A stretch of DNA of 64,000 nt from Microbulbifer rhizosphaerae (GCF_014191725.1 NZ_JACHWZ010000001.1:186001-250000); one strand, 5' to 3'; shown: positions 55,730-64,000, counted from the stretch's first letter. Notes: generated by a model from the letters alone, not told the origin. Made by a program: numbers and translations.

Positions 55730-56326
55730 TCAAAACTCCACTTTCGGCGCGGCCTGGAAGCTCTCGGAATCGGCGAATTCCAGCAGCCTTGCGTCCTCCC
55801 GGTGGCCGAAGAAGCCGGCAAAAAATACCGGCGGGAAGCTCTGTTTGTAGATGTTGTAGGACATCACCGCATCGTTGAACGCCTGGCGGGCAAAGGCCAC
55901 CTTGTTCTCCGTGCTGGTCAGCTCTTCGGTGAGCTGCATCATGTTCTGGTTGGCCTTCAGGTCCGGGTAGGCCTCCATCACCACGTTCAGGCGCCCCAGT
56001 GCGCCGGCCAGTGCGCCCTCGGCGTGGCCCAGCTCGGTGATGGCTCCGGGACTGTCGGGATGGGCGGCGGCGGCCTTGAGGCCGGCGAGCGCGGTGTTGC
56101 GCGCACTGGTGACCGCCTCCAGGGTTTCGCGCTCGTGCTTCAGGTAACCCCTGGCGGTTTCCACCAGATTGGGAATCAGGTCGTAGCGGCGCTTCAATTG
56201 CACTTCTATCTGCGCAAAGGCGTTTTTATAGCGGTTTTTCAGCGAAACCAGTTTGTTGTAGATGCCCACCACGTAGAACATCAGCGCGGCGATGGCCACC
56301 AGCCAGACAATGGTGGAGATTTCCAT
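55730..56326 (-). CDS. lemA: LemA-family protein
   Basis: A 198-residue protein with one N-terminal membrane helix ([19 protein letters not shown]) and the helical LemA domain: [32 protein letters not shown], abbreviated by its key residues, and the C-terminal [19 protein letters not shown]. The ATG at 56326 is preferred to one four codons upstream (GGGAAG precedes it). It lies 44 bp ahead of the M48 gene and the two probably form an operon. Confidence 0.93.
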   Translation of the reverse strand: MEISTIVWLVAIAALMFYVVGIYNKLVSLKNRYKNAFAQIEVQLKRRYDLIPNLVETARGYLKHERETLEAVTSARNTALAGLKAAAAHPDSPGAITELGHAEGALAGALGRLNVVMEAYPDLKANQNMMQLTEELTSTENKVAFARQAFNDAVMSYNIYKQSFPPVFFAGFFGHREDARLLEFADSESFQAAPKVEF

Positions 56327-56550
56327 AGTGCTTCCCAAAAAAATGATTGTGTGTCCGGTGCCGATATTAACTCAAGTTTTGAGTTCAGCGGGAAATTGAG
56401 AAATGTGGCTCTATGTCACATCGGGGCGTAGAAACTTGGGCCATCCCTACTGCCAAAGGCGGATATCGGGGGAGGAGCCTCCTTCGGTTATAATGCTGAC
56501 CGCAATAACGACAGGCGGCTGGGCCGCCAACAGATTTGGGAGAGGCCGGT

Positions 56551-57741
56551 ATGAGCGATGTAACTTCAGATCCCGTAGTGATAGTCGGAATGGCGCGCAC
56601 GCCCTTGGGCGCCATGCAGGGTGCCCTGGCGGGAGCCAGCGCGCCGGAACTGGGCGCCGCGGCCATTCGCGGGGCCCTGGAAGACGCGGGCATGGCGCTC
56701 GCGGACGTGGATGAGGTCATGATGGGCTGCGTGCTGCCCGCGGGGCTGGGCCAGGCGCCGGCGCGCCAGGCGGCGCTGGGTGCGGGCATTCCGGAAGGGG
56801 TTCCCTGCAGCACCGTGAATAAGGTGTGCGGCTCGGGCATGAAGACCGTGATGATGGCCCGGGACGCGCTATTGCTGGGCGAGGGCAAGGTGATCGTGGC
56901 CGGCGGCATGGAGAGCATGAGCAACGCCCCCTACCTGCTGCCCAAGGCCCGCGGCGGCATGCGTCTGGGGCATGGCGAAGTGCTGGATCACATGTTTCTC
57001 GACGGCCTGGAAAACGCCTACGACGGCAAGCTGATGGGCAGCTTCGCCGAGGCCACCGCGGACAAGTACGGATTTACCCGCGAGGAGCAGGACAACTTTG
57101 CCCTGGAGTCTTTGGCCCGCGCCCAGGCGGCCATCGAGAACGGTGCCTTCGAGCGGGAAATCGCCCCGGTCACCGTGCACTCCCGCCGCGGCGACCTGGA
57201 GGTGAAAGTGGACGAGGGCCCCGGCAGCGCCCGCCCGGATAAGATCCCCCAGCTGAAGCCCGCCTTCCGCAAGGACGGTACCGTCACTGCCGCCAATTCC
57301 AGCTCCATTTCCGACGGCGCCGCGGCGCTGGTGCTGATGCGCCAGAGCGAGGCCGAGACCCGCGGCCTGAAAGTGCTCGCGGTACTGCGCGGCCAGGCCC
57401 AGCACGCGCAGCAGCCGGAGTGGTTCACCACCGCGCCTGTGGCGGCGATGCAGAGACTGCTGGGCAACACCGGCTGGTCCCCGGACGAGGTGGACCTGTT
57501 CGAGATCAACGAGGCCTTCGCAGTGGTCACCATGTCCGCCATGCGCGAGCTGAACCTGCCCCACGAAAAGGTGAACGTCAACGGCGGTGCCTGTGCCCTG
57601 GGCCACCCGCTGGGCGCCAGCGGTGCGCGAATTATCGTCACCCTGCTGGCGGCGATGGAAAAGCGTGGCGCGAAGAAGGGCGTTGCCAGCCTGTGCATCG
57701 GCGGCGGCGAGGCCACGGCGGTGGCCATTGAGCGCGTTTGA
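56551..57741 (+). CDS. Acetyl-CoA C-acetyltransferase (thiolase)
   Basis: Condenses or cleaves acyl-CoA: acetoacetyl-CoA metabolism, and possibly polyhydroxyalkanoate or ketone-body pathways. The 396-residue protein (ATG 56551) carries the catalytic residues C93 (VNKVCGSGM), H352 (GHPLGASGAR) and C382 (LCIGGGEA), the pattern of biosynthetic-type thiolases. No partner gene (acetoacetyl-CoA reductase, CoA transferase) is adjacent, so the pathway is unclear. TATAAT at 56489-56494 may be its promoter, and a strong terminator follows. Confidence 0.95.
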   Translation: MSDVTSDPVVIVGMARTPLGAMQGALAGASAPELGAAAIRGALEDAGMALADVDEVMMGCVLPAGLGQAPARQAALGAGIPEGVPCSTVNKVCGSGMKTVMMARDALLLGEGKVIVAGGMESMSNAPYLLPKARGGMRLGHGEVLDHMFLDGLENAYDGKLMGSFAEATADKYGFTREEQDNFALESLARAQAAIENGAFEREIAPVTVHSRRGDLEVKVDEGPGSARPDKIPQLKPAFRKDGTVTAANSSSISDGAAALVLMRQSEAETRGLKVLAVLRGQAQHAQQPEWFTTAPVAAMQRLLGNTGWSPDEVDLFEINEAFAVVTMSAMRELNLPHEKVNVNGGACALGHPLGASGARIIVTLLAAMEKRGAKKGVASLCIGGGEATAVAIERV

Positions 57742-57759
57742 CTTCCACTCAATCTGAAT

Positions 57760-57789
57760 AAAAAACGGAGGTAGCTACCTCCGTTTTTT
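57760..57789. terminator. Intrinsic terminator after the thiolase gene
   Basis: A perfect 30-bp palindrome: six A, CGGAGGTAG, its complement CTACCTCCG, six T, 18 bp after the stop. With A and T runs on both sides it can work in both directions, and it lies between convergent genes. Confidence 0.92.
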
Positions 57790-57800
57790 ATTTAGCACTT

Positions 57801-57990
57801 TGTAGGAGCGGCGACCGCCAGGGATGGCCGGGTGCCGCCCAGCGGAATGCCGCCCAGCGGAAATGCAGATTTTGCAGGGCCGAAGGCGCCGCGAATGCGT
57901 GGAGCGGCCGGGGCAAAAATCTGTCCATGGCCGCGATCGATGGTGGGGTTCAGTCAGAGAGCCCGATCGCGGCCATGGGCCGCTCCTACA
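57801..57990. repeat. Long composite family A palindrome, thiolase-dolP gap
   Basis: It begins TGTAGGAGCGGCGACCGCCA and ends GGCCGCTCCTACA. In between are GCCGCCCAGCGGAA repeated twice (57835-57862), the GCAGATTTTGC motif shared with 8845, and arms GGCCGCGATCG and CGATCGCGGCC. It looks like two or more repeats inserted into one another. Confidence 0.7.
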
Positions 57991-58021
57991 GAGGAAATCG
58001 AGCCGGCGAAGTGGGTGGGCG

Positions 58022-58612
58022 TCAGTCGATGTACTCCACGGCTTTGACCACCTTCTGTACCCCGCCGATACCGCGGGTCACATCCGCCGCCCGTTCCGCT
58101 TCGGCGCGAGTCAGCAGTCCCATCAGATAGACCACACCGTTTTCGGTGATTACCTTGATACGGCCGCTGTCTATCTCGTCGTTGGCCAACAGCACGCTTT
58201 TGACTTTGGTGGTCAGCCAGGCGTCGCTGGAACTGGCCAGCAGGGACACGTTGCCGCGCACCTGGATCTCGTTGTACACCTGGCGCACATTCTGCACCTG
58301 TTGCGCAGTGCGTCCGGCCAGCAGGCGCAGCTCATTGTCCGGGACCTGGCCGGTGAGCAGCACGACACCATTGAAGGCATTGACATTGATATTGGATGCC
58401 TTCAGGTCCGGGTGCGCCTTGTTGATATTGACCGTGGTGACGGTCTCCATTTTCTGGTCATCCATATAGGTGCCCAGGGAGCGTTTGCCTGGGTCCTGCT
58501 GGATGGGGCCGTCGTGGGTGGCCTCTAACACTGTGGTGCAGCCGGCCAGTGTCGCGGCAAGTGCAAAGGCGGTGAAAAGGGTAGTTTTGCGAGTTGTGTG
58601 GATTTTATGCAT
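58022..58612 (-). CDS. dolP: Outer-membrane BON-domain lipoprotein DolP/YraP
   Basis: Binds anionic phospholipids and supports outer-membrane integrity and BAM function. The 196-residue precursor has a lipobox ending L22-AGC25 and two BON domains (KMETVTTVNINKAHPDLKAS... and AWLTTKVKSVLLANDEIDSGRIKV, key parts only). The dolP-diaA-yraN-lpoA order on the minus strand with divergent rsmI is the standard gammaproteobacterial block. Confidence 0.94.
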   Translation of the reverse strand: MHKIHTTRKTTLFTAFALAATLAGCTTVLEATHDGPIQQDPGKRSLGTYMDDQKMETVTTVNINKAHPDLKASNINVNAFNGVVLLTGQVPDNELRLLAGRTAQQVQNVRQVYNEIQVRGNVSLLASSSDAWLTTKVKSVLLANDEIDSGRIKVITENGVVYLMGLLTRAEAERAADVTRGIGGVQKVVKAVEYID

Positions 58613-58615
58613 GGT

Positions 58616-59206
58616 TCAGTCCTCGTAGCCACCGAACAGGCTGCTGTCGATCAGATCGCACAGGCAGAAAATGGTTAACAGGTGTACCTGGTGCACCTCG
58701 GCCGCAGTTTCGGAGGGTACACGCAGCTCGATATCGTGGGTATCCAACAGGGCTGCACAGTCGCCGCCGTCGCCGCCGGTGAGGGCGAGTATGCCCATAT
58801 CCCGGTCGCGCGCGGCGCGCACGGCCTGAACCAGGTTGGAGTCGCGGCCGTCCCCGCTGACGATTACCAGCAGGTCGCCGGGCTGTCCCAGCGCGCGCAC
58901 CGGCCGCGCAAAGGATTCCGCGCGGCCGTGATTGCGCGCCACCGTGCCGATGGAGACGGCATCGCTGTTCAGTGCGATGGCGGGCAGTCCGGGGCGCTCG
59001 CGCTGGAAACCGCCCACCAGTTGTGAACAGAAACTCTGCGCCAGGGCACCGCTCACGCCGTTGCCGCAGAGCAGCAGTTTATTTTCCGCCAGCAGCGTGT
59101 GCACCACCATATCGCTGGCCTCGGCGATCAGTGGGGCGAGCAATTCGCCGGCGTTCATGGTGGCTTCCAGGCTGCGGTGGAAGAGGGTTACAACTCGCTG
59201 TTCCAT
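58616..59206 (-). CDS. diaA: SIS-domain DnaA initiator-associating protein
   Basis: In E. coli DiaA binds DnaA and helps it assemble at oriC; the fold is that of phosphoheptose isomerase. The 196 residues include LLLCGNGVSGALAQSFCSQL, LNSDAVSIGTVARN and LLVIVSGDGRDSNLVQAVRA. The family is distinguished from GmhA by context between yraN and dolP. It ends 3 bp before the dolP start codon, so both are coupled. Confidence 0.9.
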   Translation of the reverse strand: MEQRVVTLFHRSLEATMNAGELLAPLIAEASDMVVHTLLAENKLLLCGNGVSGALAQSFCSQLVGGFQRERPGLPAIALNSDAVSIGTVARNHGRAESFARPVRALGQPGDLLVIVSGDGRDSNLVQAVRAARDRDMGILALTGGDGGDCAALLDTHDIELRVPSETAAEVHQVHLLTIFCLCDLIDSSLFGGYED

Positions 59207-59240
59207 TGTTTCCTTTATCGAGCGAACAGAAGGTTCGCCC

Positions 59241-59612
59241 CTACGGGGCCCCGAAGGCGTTGGTTATCCACTGGATGTTTCCAGCCTCGCCTTCGATGGC
59301 GACGACATCGAAGCGACAGGGGCAATCCAGCTTGTGCTGTTGCAAATAATTATCCGCGGCGGCCAGCAGTTTGCGCTGCTTGCGATGGTCCACCGATGCT
59401 CCGGCGGAGCCGTAGTGACTGTTGCGGCGATAGCGCACTTCCACGAACACCAGGGTGTCGCCGTCGCGGGCGATCAAGTCGATTTCGCCCCGGCGGCAGC
59501 GGTAGTTGCGCGCTTCCAGTTTGAGTCCGGCGCGTTGCAGGTGACGCGCCGCGGCCTCCTCCATCTGTGCACCCACATTGCCTGTGGCCGTGGGGCGGTC
59601 AAAAAGTTTCAC
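59241..59612 (-). CDS. yraN: YraN-family (UPF0102) putative nuclease
   Basis: A 123-residue protein of the restriction-endonuclease-like fold. It shows EARNYRCRRGEIDLIARDGD and FVEVRYRRNSHYG, the conserved E-D-ExR residues of the PD-(D/E)xK core. Function is not established. It overlaps the 3' end of lpoA by 14 bp. Confidence 0.92.
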   Translation of the reverse strand: MKLFDRPTATGNVGAQMEEAAARHLQRAGLKLEARNYRCRRGEIDLIARDGDTLVFVEVRYRRNSHYGSAGASVDHRKQRKLLAAADNYLQQHKLDCPCRFDVVAIEGEAGNIQWITNAFGAP

Positions 59613-61524
59613 TGTAGCCGCTGAGTTCCATGGGTTCGTCGCCGGGCGCCGGCTCGGACGCAGTGGTTACCGGCACCGGTGCGCCTTTTTCGATACGGGC
59701 CCATATCTGTTCGCGCACTATGCGGCCATCCGCGGACAGGCTCAGTGCGCCGGTGAGGCCGTGTACCCGCTGCTGCGGGAACTGGCGCAGCATGGGCAGG
59801 CGCGGGAACAGGCGGAAGGCGTCGGCGCCCAGGGCGTAGAGGCGCGCGAAGGCCGGGGCCGGGGCCGCCTGTCTCTCGATATTCTGCTTGGTGCGGTTGT
59901 CGCTCTCGAACAGCCAGGGCAGCGCGGTAAAGCGCACACCGTTGATATCCCGGTCGCGGTTGGGGTTTACCTCGCCCGAGTACACTTGGGACGTGGCGTA
60001 TACGGGCAGGTCGCCGGCGTAGAAGTAGGTCAGCATGGGTTTGATCTGCCGGGCCTGCTGCGGCTGCGCGAGCACGAATACCATGTCCACGTCGCCGCGC
60101 CGGCGCGGAGTGAACTTCAGCGGTGCCGCCAGCTTGCTGCGTAGGGCGCTCTCCCGCGCCTTGCTGTCGGGGATCAACAGGGCGTCGCTGATCAGCTGGG
60201 AGAAGTTGCTGTTGTCGCGGTGGTTCCTGCTGATGCTGACTGTGCCGCCCAGGAGCAGCCACTCCTCGGTAAAGGCTTCGGCGCCGCGCTGGCCCCAGCC
60301 GGCATCGGAAGCCAGGATCATCGCCTGGCGGTGGCCCTGGCGATAGGCGTGCTGGGCCACCTGGCGGGCTTCGTCCTCGATGGCGAGGCCGAACTGCACC
60401 AGGTCGTCGGTGAGGCGGCCGCTGTCGCCCCAATTCCCGGCATAGTTCAGTGCCAGGGTTGGCACCGGCAGTTTCTCCGTGGCCAGTAGGTTGGCGACCT
60501 TGCTTTTGTCCAGGGGGCCGACAATCACCTGAGCGCCGTTGTCCACCGCACTCTGGTAGATCTCTTCAAACGGCTGTTGGGTACCGGTGTCGTACACCTG
60601 GATATTGGGGGTGGGGGCGCCGGAATCGAGGGCTGTGTAGTAGGCAGCCATGAAGCCGTCGCGAATTGCGCGCCCGGCGCTTCCCAGCGGCCCGGAAAGC
60701 GGCAGCAACAGGGCGATGCGATCGGCACTTTGGGTGGCCAGTTGTTCGAGCAGTTGCAGCGCCTGGGGCGGCTGGCGGCTGGCGCTGTGGAGCGGCCACT
60801 GCTGGCGCCAGCGGCTGAGGGCGGCGAGTTGGGAGCTGATATCGGTCTGGGTGTCGCGGCCGAGCAGGGCCAACTGGTACCAGCCGCGCATGATGGAATC
60901 GGTGCTCTCTGCGGCGCGCAGTTGCAGTTCGCTGGAGGGCAACTGGGTCAGCAGTTGCCAGAAGCCGTCGTTGTTGGCGGCAATGTCCCGCTCATCGCGG
61001 GCCAGGGCGGCAATCTGCCGGCGCTCGGCGATGGCGCTGTCCAGGTCACCGAGCAGGCCCCATAAATCGGCGCGCAGGTCGCGCAGGGGCAGGGCGGTTT
61101 CCGGCGGCAGCTGCAACCAGGCATTTTCCAGGCGCGGCGCGGCGGCCAGGTCCAGGGCGCGGAAGAATTCGTCTTCGGCGGCCAGCAAACTGCCGTACAC
61201 TTGCGCGTACTGGGCGTACTGCACATCGTTTAGCTGTTTCGCTTCGATGCCGGTAACAGCCTGTTTGGCGGTCGTGTTATCGCCCAGCTTGTATAGAATG
61301 GCCGCCGCCTGCAGGCGCTGGCGGTCGCGCTCCGGCGAGGGCAGGCCCCGGGCGCTGTGCAGCAGCTGTACGGCACTGCTGCGGCTGGCGCTGTCGGAAC
61401 CTACTGGAATCTGTATACCCGGCCTCGGCGCCTGTGTCTGGCAGGCGGCGAGAGCCAGGGCCAGCAGGCCGGCAATAATCGGGGGCGTGCACCGGTAAAG
61501 GGGACGCCGGGACGGGGCGGACAT
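59599..61524 (-). CDS. lpoA: Penicillin-binding protein activator LpoA (LppC)
   Basis: An outer-membrane lipoprotein that reaches through the periplasm to stimulate PBP1A. The 641-residue precursor (ATG 61524, GGGAG upstream) has a lipobox ending A26-A-C28. An N-terminal helical TPR-like domain (to about residue 260) is followed by a periplasmic-binding-protein fold starting RIALLLPLSGPLGSAGRAI with VIVGPLDKSKVANLL. It is divergent from rsmI with a 51-bp gap. Confidence 0.94.
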   Translation of the reverse strand: MSAPSRRPLYRCTPPIIAGLLALALAACQTQAPRPGIQIPVGSDSASRSSAVQLLHSARGLPSPERDRQRLQAAAILYKLGDNTTAKQAVTGIEAKQLNDVQYAQYAQVYGSLLAAEDEFFRALDLAAAPRLENAWLQLPPETALPLRDLRADLWGLLGDLDSAIAERRQIAALARDERDIAANNDGFWQLLTQLPSSELQLRAAESTDSIMRGWYQLALLGRDTQTDISSQLAALSRWRQQWPLHSASRQPPQALQLLEQLATQSADRIALLLPLSGPLGSAGRAIRDGFMAAYYTALDSGAPTPNIQVYDTGTQQPFEEIYQSAVDNGAQVIVGPLDKSKVANLLATEKLPVPTLALNYAGNWGDSGRLTDDLVQFGLAIEDEARQVAQHAYRQGHRQAMILASDAGWGQRGAEAFTEEWLLLGGTVSISRNHRDNSNFSQLISDALLIPDSKARESALRSKLAAPLKFTPRRRGDVDMVFVLAQPQQARQIKPMLTYFYAGDLPVYATSQVYSGEVNPNRDRDINGVRFTALPWLFESDNRTKQNIERQAAPAPAFARLYALGADAFRLFPRLPMLRQFPQQRVHGLTGALSLSADGRIVREQIWARIEKGAPVPVTTASEPAPGDEPMELSGYSETF

Positions 61525-61555
61525 ATTTTTCTCCCGCAAAACTTAACTCTTGTTT

Positions 61556-61585
61556 GAACTATGGGGTCGTGAACTATGGGGCCGG
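61556..61585 (+). repeat. 15-bp tandem duplication over the rsmI start
   Basis: GAACTATGGGGTCGT is followed directly by GAACTATGGGGCCGG. The first copy supplies an ATG at 61561 with an in-frame stop three codons later (ATG-GGG-TCG-TGA), the second the rsmI start at 61576. Confidence 0.85.
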
Positions 61586-62424
61586 ATCAGGCGCTGCTTT
61601 ATATCGTCGCTACGCCTATTGGTAATTTGGCCGATATGGTACCGCGAGCTGTCGAAGTTCTACAATGCGCCGATCTGGTTGCTGCGGAGGACACACGTCA
61701 CAGTCGGAGACTTTTTTCCCACTTCAATATCGATACGCCGTTGGTCGCCTACCATGACCACTCGGACGACAGGCGCACTGGCCAGATCCTGCAGAGGCTG
61801 GAGCAGGGCCAGACAGTTGCGTTGATTTCCGATGCGGGCACGCCGCTGATTTCCGACCCGGGCTACCGCCTGGTGCGGGAGGCGCACGCGCGGGGTATTC
61901 GCGTGGTGCCGGTTCCCGGCCCCTGCGCCTTCGTCGCCGCGCTCAGCGCCGCCGGCCTGCCCAGCGACCGTTTCAGCTTTGAGGGTTTCCCGCCGGCCAA
62001 AACACAGGCCCGGTCGAAGCTGTTTGAGCAACTGGCCGGGGAGGAGCGGACCCTGGTGTTTTACGAGGCCCCACACCGGGTGGTGGACACCCTGGAGGCG
62101 ATGGCGGAAGCCTTTGGCGGCGAGCGCGAGGCAGTGATCGCGCGGGAGCTGAGCAAGGCGTTCGAAACCATTCGCCTGGCCCCGCTGGCGGAGCTGGTCG
62201 CCTGGGTGCGCGCGGACAGCGACCAGCAGCGCGGCGAAATCGTGCTGCTGGTGCGCGGCGCGGAGCTGCGCCAGGGCGAAGCGCTGGACAGCGAGGCCGA
62301 GCGGATAATGAAACTGCTGCTCGCGGAGCTTCCACCCAAACGCGCCGCCGCTCTGGGTGCGGAGATCACCGGTGTGAACAAGAAGGTCCTGTATAACTGG
62401 AGCCTGGAGCAGAAGTCCCCGTAG
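61576..62424 (+). CDS. rsmI: 16S rRNA 2'-O-ribose C1402 methyltransferase
   Basis: Methylates the ribose of C1402 in the ribosomal P site. The 282 residues follow the tetrapyrrole-methylase fold: LYIVATPIGNLADMV, ISDAGTPLISDPGYRLV, VPVPGPCAFVAALSAAGL and FYEAPHRVVDTL. The start site is duplicated and has no clear ribosome-binding site. In pseudomonads rsmI is followed by rnpB and mraZ; neither is present here. Confidence 0.95.
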   Translation: MGPDQALLYIVATPIGNLADMVPRAVEVLQCADLVAAEDTRHSRRLFSHFNIDTPLVAYHDHSDDRRTGQILQRLEQGQTVALISDAGTPLISDPGYRLVREAHARGIRVVPVPGPCAFVAALSAAGLPSDRFSFEGFPPAKTQARSKLFEQLAGEERTLVFYEAPHRVVDTLEAMAEAFGGEREAVIARELSKAFETIRLAPLAELVAWVRADSDQQRGEIVLLVRGAELRQGEALDSEAERIMKLLLAELPPKRAAALGAEITGVNKKVLYNWSLEQKSP

Positions 62425-62430
62425 GGCGGG

Positions 62431-62480
62431 GGTCATGGATGGCCCGAGTCACTGTCTCGCAAAAGGCCACCGGCATCGGG
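62431..62480. repeat. Partial copy of palindromic element family C
   Basis: CATGGATGGCCCGAGTCACT and then GCAAAAGGCCACCGGCATC, close to 34596-34640. Only one half of the element is present, immediately after rsmI. Confidence 0.65.
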
Positions 62481-62509
62481 ACTTTCGCATCTCGCCCCTA
62501 CGACGCGCT

Positions 62510-62606
62510 GTCGTCGTTCCGGCGCAGGAACGTCATGCCGGACTTGATCCGGTACCGGAACCCAGATGCCACTGGACTGGATACCGGCCTGCGCCGGTAT
62601 GACGAA
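62510..62606. repeat. Palindrome family D (CGTTCCGGCGCAGG / CCTGCGCCGG)
   Basis: Left TCGTCGTTCCGGCGCAGGAA and right GGCCTGCGCCGGTATGACGA flank GATCCGGTACCGGAACCC. This type of CGTCATTCCGGCGCAGG repeat is common in many bacterial genomes. It belongs to the 330-bp gap 62425-62754, which holds only repeats and no gene or rnpB. Confidence 0.7.
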
Positions 62607-62754
62607 TCAGTGAGAGCTTGATTGGAAACAGAGTGACCACCGAATCGAGTGGAACCGAATCAAGGGCCGTGACAATGGCCGATGCCCGGTTAGCGACTAA
62701 TCTCCCTAGAGGGCCCGTTCCGGGCAGCGGAACCAATCAATGCGGGAGCCTGGC

Positions 62755-64000
62755 ATGACGACCCACGTCTTTGTCATCGGCCTGGATGAATTCCATCTCC
62801 GGCAACTGCAGACCATTCGCAATGCCGACGCCTATGCCTTCCACGGCCTTCTGCCCTATGACATGGTGGTCAATCCCGAGACCTATCCCATCGAGGACAT
62901 GATCGAGCATGGGAGGCGGGAACTCGCGGGGGCTGGCGTCCCGGTGGATGCCATCATCGGTCACTGGGACTTTCCCACCACGGCACTTCTGGCCGTCTTC
63001 CGCCGGGATCACGGGCTTCCCGGGGCCAGCCTCGCCGCCACCCTGATCGCCGATCACAAGTACTGGAGCCGACTTCGCCAGCGCGAGGTGATCCCCGGGC
63101 ACATTCCTGATTTCCAGAGCCTGAACCCCTTCGACCCGGAGGCGGAGGATCAGATCGAGCTGGATTTCCCCTTTTGGATCAAGCCGGTGATCGGATTCTC
63201 CTCCCAGATGGTCTATCGGGTGGCGGATCCCCGGGAGCTGCGCCAGGCCTTGTCGGGAATTCGGGAGGGGATCGGCCGCTTTGGCGACCCCTTCGCTCGC
63301 CTGATGGAGCGCGCCGGTCTCCCGGCCAACATTCCCCGGGAAATCGACGCCAACCACTGCGTGCTGGAGAAGCCCATCGACGGCTGGCAGTGCACCCTCG
63401 AGGGGTATATCCAGCATGGCAAGGTGGTGGTCTACGGCACGGTGGACTCCATTCGCGAAGGGGCGCTGCGCTCTTCCTTCGCCCGCTACGAATTTCCCTC
63501 CCAACTGCCGCGGGAGGTCAGGGAACGGATGGTGGCCGTCACCGAACGGGCCGTGCCTGCCCTGGACCTGGACGACACCCCCTTCAACGTAGAGTTTTAC
63601 TGGGATCGGGAGAGCGACCGGATCCGGCTGCTGGAGGTCAATACCCGGATATCCAAGTCCCACTCCCCCCTGTTCGCCGACGTGGCCGGAGCCTCCCATC
63701 ACGAGGTGGCGGTGGACGTGGCGCTGGGGCGTAAGCCGGATTTTCCCCGCTGGGAGGGCGAACACAGCGTCTCTACAAAATTCATGCTGCGCCGCTTCGA
63801 GGACGGGATCGTCACCCGGGTTCCCACCGCGGCTGAACTCACTGCTCTGGAGTCGGAATTCCCCGGCGCGCGGATCCAGGTCGAAGTGAAAGAGGGGGAT
63901 CGTCTGTCTGAACTCCGCGGCCAGGAGGTCTACAGCTACGAGGTAGCCGTGATCTTCATGGGCGGCCGGGACCATCGCGAACTCGAGGCCCGCTACCGCG
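62755..64000 (+). CDS. ATP-grasp ligase, C-terminus cut off by window edge
   Basis: The first 415 codons of a plus-strand gene. The ATG at 62755 is preceded by GGGAG. The N-terminal domain (THVFVIGLDEFHLRQLQTIR) is a pre-ATP-grasp fold; the central ATP-binding part shows FPFWIKPVIGFSSQMVYRV and the magnesium-binding end NVEFYWD...LLEVNTRISKSHSPLF. Such enzymes join a carboxylate to an amine or thiol through an acyl-phosphate; the substrate is unknown. Arginine codon CGG is used more than in neighbouring genes, hinting at acquisition. Its position after rsmI replaces the usual rnpB-mraZ block. Downstream partners lie outside the window. Confidence 0.85.
   Translation, partial: MTTHVFVIGLDEFHLRQLQTIRNADAYAFHGLLPYDMVVNPETYPIEDMIEHGRRELAGAGVPVDAIIGHWDFPTTALLAVFRRDHGLPGASLAATLIADHKYWSRLRQREVIPGHIPDFQSLNPFDPEAEDQIELDFPFWIKPVIGFSSQMVYRVADPRELRQALSGIREGIGRFGDPFARLMERAGLPANIPREIDANHCVLEKPIDGWQCTLEGYIQHGKVVVYGTVDSIREGALRSSFARYEFPSQLPREVRERMVAVTERAVPALDLDDTPFNVEFYWDRESDRIRLLEVNTRISKSHSPLFADVAGASHHEVAVDVALGRKPDFPRWEGEHSVSTKFMLRRFEDGIVTRVPTAAELTALESEFPGARIQVEVKEGDRLSELRGQEVYSYEVAVIFMGGRDHRELEARYR

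Noticed and set aside
57835-57862. Short direct repeat GCCGCCCAGCGGAA as a tandem array
   Set aside because: Only two copies inside a composite palindrome; better explained as part of that repeat.
62425-62754. RNase P RNA (rnpB) expected after rsmI
   Set aside because: The stretch lacks conserved RNase P RNA segments and is made of repeat fragments.

Overview
The window looks like chromosomal core DNA of a high-GC gammaproteobacterium. Gene order closely follows Pseudomonas-type blocks: hemA-prfA-prmC, gatCAB/mreBCD-maf-rng-yhdP, rpoN-hpf-ptsN-rapZ-ptsO, lptBAC-kdsC-kdsD-yrbG, murA-hisG-hisD-degS(algW), zapG/zapE-rplM-rpsI-petABC-sspAB, and rsmI/lpoA-yraN-diaA-dolP. The codon use, marine-type accessory genes and many Pseudomonas-like REP palindromes suggest a Cellvibrionales organism such as Microbulbifer. 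That assignment is inferred, not demonstrated. No tRNA, rRNA, CRISPR array or transposase gene was recognised.

Layout. 1-5.1 kb: a cut-off TPR lipoprotein, heme synthesis entry (hemA), translation termination (prfA, prmC) and a zinc-type cation exporter. 5.1-11.7 kb: a secreted deacylase, a MATE pump, a DoxX protein, RhlB helicase, CysZ and a PA4642-like protein. 11.9-15.1 kb: the GatCAB amidotransferase on the minus strand. 15.4-24.5 kb: cell-shape genes mreBCD, then maf, rng and the very long yhdP. 24.5-28 kb: a lipoprotein MsrB, a frameshifted membrane-protein gene, yjgA and mgtE. 28-36.7 kb: one long minus-strand block with the nitrogen PTS (ptsO, rapZ, ptsN), hpf, rpoN, the LPS-export genes lptBAC, Kdo synthesis genes kdsC/kdsD and the antiporter yrbG. 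36.9-42.6 kb: mlaC, ibaG, murA, hisG, hisD, and the opposing DegS-type protease. 42.8-53.7 kb: single-chain ATP sulfurylase, zapG, zapE, rplM-rpsI, Rieske protein and a fused cytochrome b/c1, sspA-sspB, a membrane GGDEF protein and a Yip1-like protein. 53.8-62.4 kb: M48 protease with LemA, a thiolase, then dolP-diaA-yraN-lpoA with divergent rsmI. 62.8 kb to the end: a partial ATP-grasp ligase that does not belong to the usual block.

Functionally the window is dominated by envelope biogenesis (MreBCD, YhdP, Lpt, Kds, MlaC, MurA, LpoA, DolP, DegS), translation and ribosome hibernation, and respiration. The nitrogen-PTS and sigma-54 genes sit directly beside the LPS-export genes, as in other gammaproteobacteria.

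The less ordinary features are: mreC apparently starting on ATT; a cytochrome b/c1 fusion; a homo-oligomeric ATP sulfurylase in the slot where pseudomonads carry cysDN; mlaC without mlaFED/B; an internal 7-residue duplication in HPF; a single-base frameshift in a membrane-protein gene; remnant coding sequence beside degS; and a dense set of several intergenic palindrome families, including a 266-bp element with perfect 26-bp inverted ends and a 164-bp element with perfect 31-bp inverted ends.
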